NCBI GenBank assembly: GCA_964605975.1 | Contig: CAZSER010000028.1 | Span: 1-9,694, forward strand | Direction: 5' to 3' | DNA from: JBAYHA01 sp964605975 | GTDB lineage: Bacteria; Patescibacteriota; Patescibacteriia; UBA11705; JABHMO01 | Length of the DNA stretch: 9,694 bases | Shown here: piece by piece, positions 6,497-9,694 of the stretch | Position numbering within the stretch: the first letter of the stretch is position 1 | Layout of the letters: the number at the start of each line of letters is the position of its first letter | Position numbers and translations under genes: made by a program | Notes under the pieces: generated by a model | What the model was told of the DNA's origin: nothing | The model's database searches: none | The model's input: only the letters and a program-made list of their open reading frames with translations

Positions 6497-6524
6497 AATC
6501 CCCAGAGAATGCTGGGGATTTTTT
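6496..6524 (+). terminator. Rho-independent terminator shared by two convergent genes
   Basis: A G+C-rich stem, AATCCCCAG (6497-6505) paired with CTGGGGATT (6512-6520), has a 6-nt loop and is followed on the plus strand by a run of T to 6524. It begins at the last base of the HD gene stop codon. On the minus strand the same hairpin follows the pfkB stop at 6534 and is trailed by ATTTTAT, so it likely ends both converging transcripts. Confidence 0.9.
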
Positions 6525-6533
6525 CTTGAACTA

Positions 6534-7505
6534 TTAAAGTTTTATTTTTAATAAACCGTTTTGCGCTCCAACTCGACATAAAACAGAAGCACTGTTACGA
6601 ATGGCAACTTTTAACGCCTTTTCAAAATCTTCAAATCTAATTATTCCCGCTAGAAGCCCACTACCAAAAGCATCACCGGCACCAACAGTATCAACAATTT
6701 TGGAACTATCACCAACTGCCGGAGAATAAAAATAATCATCTTCTTCGTCAATAGCAATTGCGCCATTTGCACCTTTCGTAATAACCACTTTTTGGGGACC
6801 CAACTTCCGCAACTCTTCTAATAAATAACGCCCATTAGTAAGTTTTTCTTTGGGTGTTTTTTTCTTGATATTTTTTAACAAACCTTGTGCTTCTGAAAAG
6901 TTTAAAATCAACAACTCAATATTTGGCAAGAAACTTATCATCTTGGCCCAATCTTGTAACTGTCTTTCTCCTGGATTCCAAGCTATTTTTACTTTTCTTT
7001 TGGTATGTCTAACAATTTTTTCTAATTCATAAACCCAATCTTTACCAGCCAAAGCAGAAACATAAAACCAACTCATCCGATAATCTGATAATCTAGGTAA
7101 AACTAATTCTTGACTGGCCCCTTTGTATGTAAAAATTGTGTGTTCTTTGTCTTTTTCTGAAGTGACAACAATCGAAAATCCGGTGTTTTTCTTTTTGTTT
7201 ACCGTTAATAATGTTGTATCTATTTTTTCATTTTTTAAATAAGTATAAATTTCCTTGCCAACTTGATCATTTCCGACACAAACTAACGGAGCAACCTTAA
7301 TTCCAAAATTATTCAAACCAACCGCCACATTCATTGCTCCACCACCATAATTAATAAAAATTTCATCAACAGGAATCTTGGATCCAAAAGGAAGTGCCAA
7401 ATATTGAAAACTTTTGTTATCACTTTTTTGCGCTTTGATCTCGGTGGAGTAAAACATAATATCTTTCAAAGCACTCCCCACCGTAATAACATCAAAATGT
7501 TTCAT
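6534..7505 (-). CDS. PfkB/ribokinase-family sugar or nucleoside kinase
   Basis: These cytosolic enzymes transfer phosphate from ATP to a hydroxymethyl group of a sugar, sugar phosphate or nucleoside. The product is 323 aa, full length. Signature 1 is GGGAMNVAVGLNNFG (54-68). The NXXE motif that helps place Mg-phosphate is NFSE (202-205). ITKGANGA (242-249) fits the ATP-binding region. Signature 2, DTVGAGDAFGSGLLAG (272-287), contains the catalytic base D278. An NPG motif (177-179) is also typical. Substrate cannot be read from these motifs: ribokinase, adenosine kinase and fructokinase types all remain possible. It appears monocistronic, with an extended -10 promoter upstream and a shared terminator downstream. 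The ATG at 7503-7505 fits the family start (MKHFDVITVGSALKDI); no Shine-Dalgarno is visible. Confidence 0.93.
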   Translation of the reverse strand: MKHFDVITVGSALKDIMFYSTEIKAQKSDNKSFQYLALPFGSKIPVDEIFINYGGGAMNVAVGLNNFGIKVAPLVCVGNDQVGKEIYTYLKNEKIDTTLLTVNKKKNTGFSIVVTSEKDKEHTIFTYKGASQELVLPRLSDYRMSWFYVSALAGKDWVYELEKIVRHTKRKVKIAWNPGERQLQDWAKMISFLPNIELLILNFSEAQGLLKNIKKKTPKEKLTNGRYLLEELRKLGPQKVVITKGANGAIAIDEEDDYFYSPAVGDSSKIVDTVGAGDAFGSGLLAGIIRFEDFEKALKVAIRNSASVLCRVGAQNGLLKIKL

Positions 7506-7553
7506 ATTTTTTAAATTTTGTTTTTGCTTTTTATGTGAAAAATTTTCATCATC

Positions 7554-7562
7554 ATTATATCA
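7554..7562 (-). promoter_or_regulatory. Extended -10 promoter of pfkB
   Basis: On the minus strand TGATATAAT (complement of 7554-7562) is a perfect TATAAT with the TGN extension. The -35 position is only a run of T, which an extended -10 can tolerate. Transcription would start near 7547, about 42 nt before the pfkB ATG, just after the glyS terminator. Confidence 0.6.
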
Positions 7563-7577
7563 CAAAAAAGAAAAAAC

Positions 7578-7607
7578 AAAAAATCGGATCCGCAGATCCG
7601 ATTTTTT
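7578..7607 (-). terminator. Rho-independent terminator of frr-glyS, abutting the stop codon
   Basis: AAATCGGATC (7581-7590) pairs perfectly with GATCCGATTT (7595-7604) around a CGCA loop, and flanking A and T runs extend the stem to about 13 bp. On the minus strand it starts at the glyS TAA stop codon, and the hairpin is followed by TTTTTTGTTTTTTC. The structure is symmetrical enough to act in both directions. Confidence 0.9.
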
Positions 7608-8923
7608 TAATAAATTTTTGTTCTTAAATATTCTGGTAGCTCCGTTAAATTAACAACCTCTTGTGTCATTGTATCACGATCACGAACTGTAACTGTTCCT
7701 TTTTCTAAACTATCAAAATCTACCGTTAAACAAAGTGGCGTACCGATTTCATCTTGATAGCGATATCTCTTACCAATATTTCCACGAGCATCAAAAGTGA
7801 CAGAATAATCTTTTTTGAGGTCGTTATAAATTTCCTTGGCTTTGGCAACTAAGTTTTCTTTGTTAGCCAAAAGAGGAAATACGGCCACCTTATATGGAGC
7901 AACCTGTGGTTTTAATTTTAAAACAGTCCGAATATCACCTTCTTTGACCTCTTCCTCGTGATAAGCCTCCGCCAAAACGGCCAAAACAGTGCGATCCAAA
8001 CCAAAAGATGGCTCAATAACATGAGGAACAAAACGAGTCTTACTTTCATCCTCAAAATATGACAAATCCTCTCCACTAAATTCCGCATGCTTTCGCAAAT
8101 CATAATCAGTTCGATAAGCTAATCCCCAAAGTTCATCCGTCCCAAAAGGAAATTCATATTCAACATCAACTGTCCTTTTGCTATAAAAAGCCAACTCTTC
8201 ATTTACAATTTCATTATTGTGAATTTTTTCTTCTGTTAATCCAACTGCCAATCCAAAAAGATGCATATCGGTTAACCATTTCTCAAATAAAGAGTTCCAA
8301 TCTGCCGTTGGACTAATAAAATATTCTATTTCCATTTGTTCAAATTCCAAAGTACGAAAAGTAAAATTACCGGTAGTAATTTCATTGCGAAAGGCTTTAC
8401 CAATTTGCCCAATGCCAAAAGGAATTTTTTTGTTCATTGATTGTAAAACATTTTTGAAATTAACAAAAATAGCCCCTGCCGTTTCTGGTCGTAAATAAAC
8501 TGTTTGTCCTTCATTTTCAATCGGACCGATTGAAGTTTTGAACATACAGTTAAACATTTTGGTGTCCGTAAAAAAACCTCCGCAATCTGGACATTTAGTT
8601 GCATCTTTTAATTTATCTGGACGAAAACGATGATGACATTTCTTGCACTCTACCAAAGGATCATTAAAATTTTGCACATGACCACTTGCTTCCCAAATCC
8701 GCGGGCTCAAAATTATCCCACCATCCAAACCAACCATATCATCACGATCAGAAACAAAAAACTTCCACCAAATTTTTTTGATATTATTTTTTAACTCGAC
8801 GCCCAATGGACCATAATCATAAGTATTAGCTAATCCACCATAAATTTCCGAACCTGGAAAAATAAATCCCCGTCTTTTGCAAAGACTAACTATTTTTTCC
8901 ATCTTTGATAATTCTTTTGCCAT
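7607..8923 (-). CDS. glyS: Glycyl-tRNA synthetase, class II homodimeric type
   Basis: This enzyme charges tRNA-Gly with glycine using ATP. It is the single-chain type (called glyS or glyQS), not the alpha2beta2 GlyQ/GlyS pair, and belongs to class IIa. The product is 438 aa. Visible parts are: N-terminal MEKIVSLCKRRGFIFPGSEIYGG (8-30, the usual family opening), a zinc ribbon with C93, C96, C111 and C114, motif 2 starting FRNEITTGNFTFRTLEFEQ (178-196), motif 3 HVIEPSFGLDRT (301-312), and an HGTP-type anticodon-binding domain from about 341 with RGNIGKRYRYQDEIG (380-394). Motif 2 has TLEFEQME where RTREFEQME is common, changing one Arg to Leu. The start at 8923 gives MAKELSKMEK; an internal ATG at codon 8 is an alternative. 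It begins 13 bp after the frr stop, so the two are surely co-transcribed. Confidence 0.98.
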   Translation of the reverse strand: MAKELSKMEKIVSLCKRRGFIFPGSEIYGGLANTYDYGPLGVELKNNIKKIWWKFFVSDRDDMVGLDGGIILSPRIWEASGHVQNFNDPLVECKKCHHRFRPDKLKDATKCPDCGGFFTDTKMFNCMFKTSIGPIENEGQTVYLRPETAGAIFVNFKNVLQSMNKKIPFGIGQIGKAFRNEITTGNFTFRTLEFEQMEIEYFISPTADWNSLFEKWLTDMHLFGLAVGLTEEKIHNNEIVNEELAFYSKRTVDVEYEFPFGTDELWGLAYRTDYDLRKHAEFSGEDLSYFEDESKTRFVPHVIEPSFGLDRTVLAVLAEAYHEEEVKEGDIRTVLKLKPQVAPYKVAVFPLLANKENLVAKAKEIYNDLKKDYSVTFDARGNIGKRYRYQDEIGTPLCLTVDFDSLEKGTVTVRDRDTMTQEVVNLTELPEYLRTKIY

Positions 8924-8936
8924 AATTTTTTCAAGT

Positions 8937-9494
8937 TTAGACGGACATGATTTCTTTTTCTTTTTCTTCGGAAATTTTGACTAATTCCGCATTCAGTTTA
9001 CTTACTTTTTCATCCAATTCTTTTTGAAAAGCAAACTTTTCATCTTCCGTTATTTCACTATTTTTAAAAGCATCAGTAATACTATTCTTGATATCTTCTC
9101 GGACACCACGAACACCGACTTTGGCCATTTCTAATTTCTCGTTCATAATTTTAACCAAATCTCGACGATTCTCTTCGGTCATTTGAGGAACATTAACCCG
9201 AACACGACTTCCTTCCATTCCAACAGAAAGACCTAAATTTGACATACTAATAGCTTTTTCAATTTCTTTTCCCATGTTTTTGTCCCAAGGCTCTACCACC
9301 ATTGTTCTAGATTCTTGAACCGTAATTGATCCTAACTGTTTTAGGGGAGTTTTCATCCCATAAGAATCAACCAATATTCCCTCGATCATTGCGGGATTAG
9401 CTCTTCCTGCACGCAAAGCACCTAACTCTTTTTTGAAGTGGTCAATAACACCAGAAAATTCAGTTTCTTTGTTTTGAATAAATTCATTCATCAT
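8937..9494 (-). CDS. frr: Ribosome recycling factor
   Basis: RRF works with EF-G to split the post-termination ribosome so that its subunits can be reused. The product is 185 aa, the standard length. Hallmarks are LGALRAGRANPAMIEGILVD (24-43), a PLKQLGSITVQ block, a VEPWDKN block, and NVPQMTEENRRDLVKIM (100-116), followed by a long charged helix forming the three-helix bundle of domain I. The start is either of two adjacent ATGs (9494 or 9491); neither has a strong Shine-Dalgarno, with only AAGAG about 9 nt upstream. In many bacteria frr follows pyrH or tsf, but here it is the first gene of a pair with glyS. The gene upstream on the same strand is an unrelated Asp-box protein ending 52 bp away. 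Confidence 0.98.
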   Translation of the reverse strand: MMNEFIQNKETEFSGVIDHFKKELGALRAGRANPAMIEGILVDSYGMKTPLKQLGSITVQESRTMVVEPWDKNMGKEIEKAISMSNLGLSVGMEGSRVRVNVPQMTEENRRDLVKIMNEKLEMAKVGVRGVREDIKNSITDAFKNSEITEDEKFAFQKELDEKVSKLNAELVKISEEKEKEIMSV

Positions 9495-9546
9495 ATTATT
9501 TCTCTTAATAATAAATTCCTAAAAAAACAACCCCCTTAAATAAAAA

Positions 9547-9694
9547 CTAATTTTGCTCTACATTTTTTACTGCGACAAAAATCTTATTCGGTTCTTTGGG
9601 GTGAATTAAGATTGAAGAACCTATACGGCTGGTTGGCAATCTTTTGACTGTCCAATTAGCACCACCATCCAATGTTTTATAAAAAGCCGCATTT
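9547..9694 (-). CDS. C-terminal end of an Asp-box/BNR-type beta-propeller protein (partial)
   Basis: The gene runs off the right edge; only its last 48 codons are seen, ending in TAG at 9547-9549. The translation includes FYKTLDGGANWTVKRLP, whose TLDGGANW matches the Asp-box (BNR) consensus S/T-x-D-x-G-x-x-W. It continues with SSILIHPKEPNKIFVAV, a beta-strand pattern of the kind between propeller blades, and stops at KNVEQN. Such repeats occur in sialidases, in sortilin-like and Ycf48-like proteins, and in many secreted proteins of unknown role, so no function is assigned. It lies upstream of frr on the same strand, with a 52-bp gap holding a T-run but no clear hairpin. Confidence 0.75.
   Translation of the reverse strand, partial: NAAFYKTLDGGANWTVKRLPTSRIGSSILIHPKEPNKIFVAVKNVEQN

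Noticed and set aside
6850..7032. A 60-codon plus-strand open frame opposite pfkB
   Set aside because: It is antisense to conserved PfkB sequence, short, and without a start signal.
1..9694. TGA recoding as in Gracilibacteria/SR1
   Set aside because: All full-length genes read through conserved domains with no in-frame TGA in the standard code.
1..9694. CRISPR array, tRNA or rRNA genes, transposase, defence or secretion system
   Set aside because: Intergenic gaps are short (the longest within the gene array is about 200 bp) and show no regularly spaced repeats or tRNA-like cloverleaf, and no such protein is encoded.

Overview
The window is AT-rich (about one third G+C by eye), compact and bacterial. 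Nine protein genes cover nearly all of it, and eight of them lie on the minus strand. Most start codons have no clear Shine-Dalgarno sequence. The mix of core translation genes with a minimal acetate-forming energy module (PduL-type phosphotransacetylase plus acetate kinase) and a short MurJ suggests a Candidate Phyla Radiation / Patescibacteria genome, perhaps Parcubacteria-like. This placement is inferred from style and content, not from a marker phylogeny. All nine genes read intact in the standard code with no in-frame TGA, which argues against the TGA-glycine code of Gracilibacteria/SR1. All nine end in TAA or TAG.

Layout, left to right. Positions 1-206 are non-coding and hold a REP-like imperfect inverted repeat plus a 29-bp direct repeat. 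On the minus strand come lepA (elongation factor 4, 207-2033) and murJ (lipid II flippase, 2237-3823), then ackA (3868-4992) and pduL (5091-5660). The 203-bp gap between lepA and murJ holds a lepA promoter candidate, an AT-rich terminator and a speculative 20-codon plus-strand ORF. A divergent region at 5661-5860 holds a strong promoter driving pduL leftward and serves a plus-strand gene for a RelA/SpoT-type HD hydrolase (5861-6496). That gene converges on a PfkB-family sugar kinase (6534-7505, minus) across a shared hairpin terminator. Further right, minus strand again, are glyS (7607-8923) and frr (8937-9494), 13 bp apart, and the last 48 codons of an Asp-box/BNR beta-propeller protein (9547-9694).

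Probable transcription units: frr-glyS, ended by a hairpin that abuts the glyS stop; pfkB alone, from an extended -10 promoter; pduL-ackA with possible read-through into murJ; lepA alone; and the HD gene alone. Functionally, PduL and AckA together turn acetyl-CoA into acetate and ATP. EF4, GlyRS and RRF serve translation, MurJ serves peptidoglycan export, and the HD protein may clear (p)ppGpp.

I see no defence island, mobile element with a transposase, CRISPR array or RNA gene, and no convincing new multi-gene system. The items most worth a second look are the repeat cluster at 1-203, the tiny plus-strand transcription unit at 2048-2213, and the possibly sequestered ribosome binding site of the HD gene.
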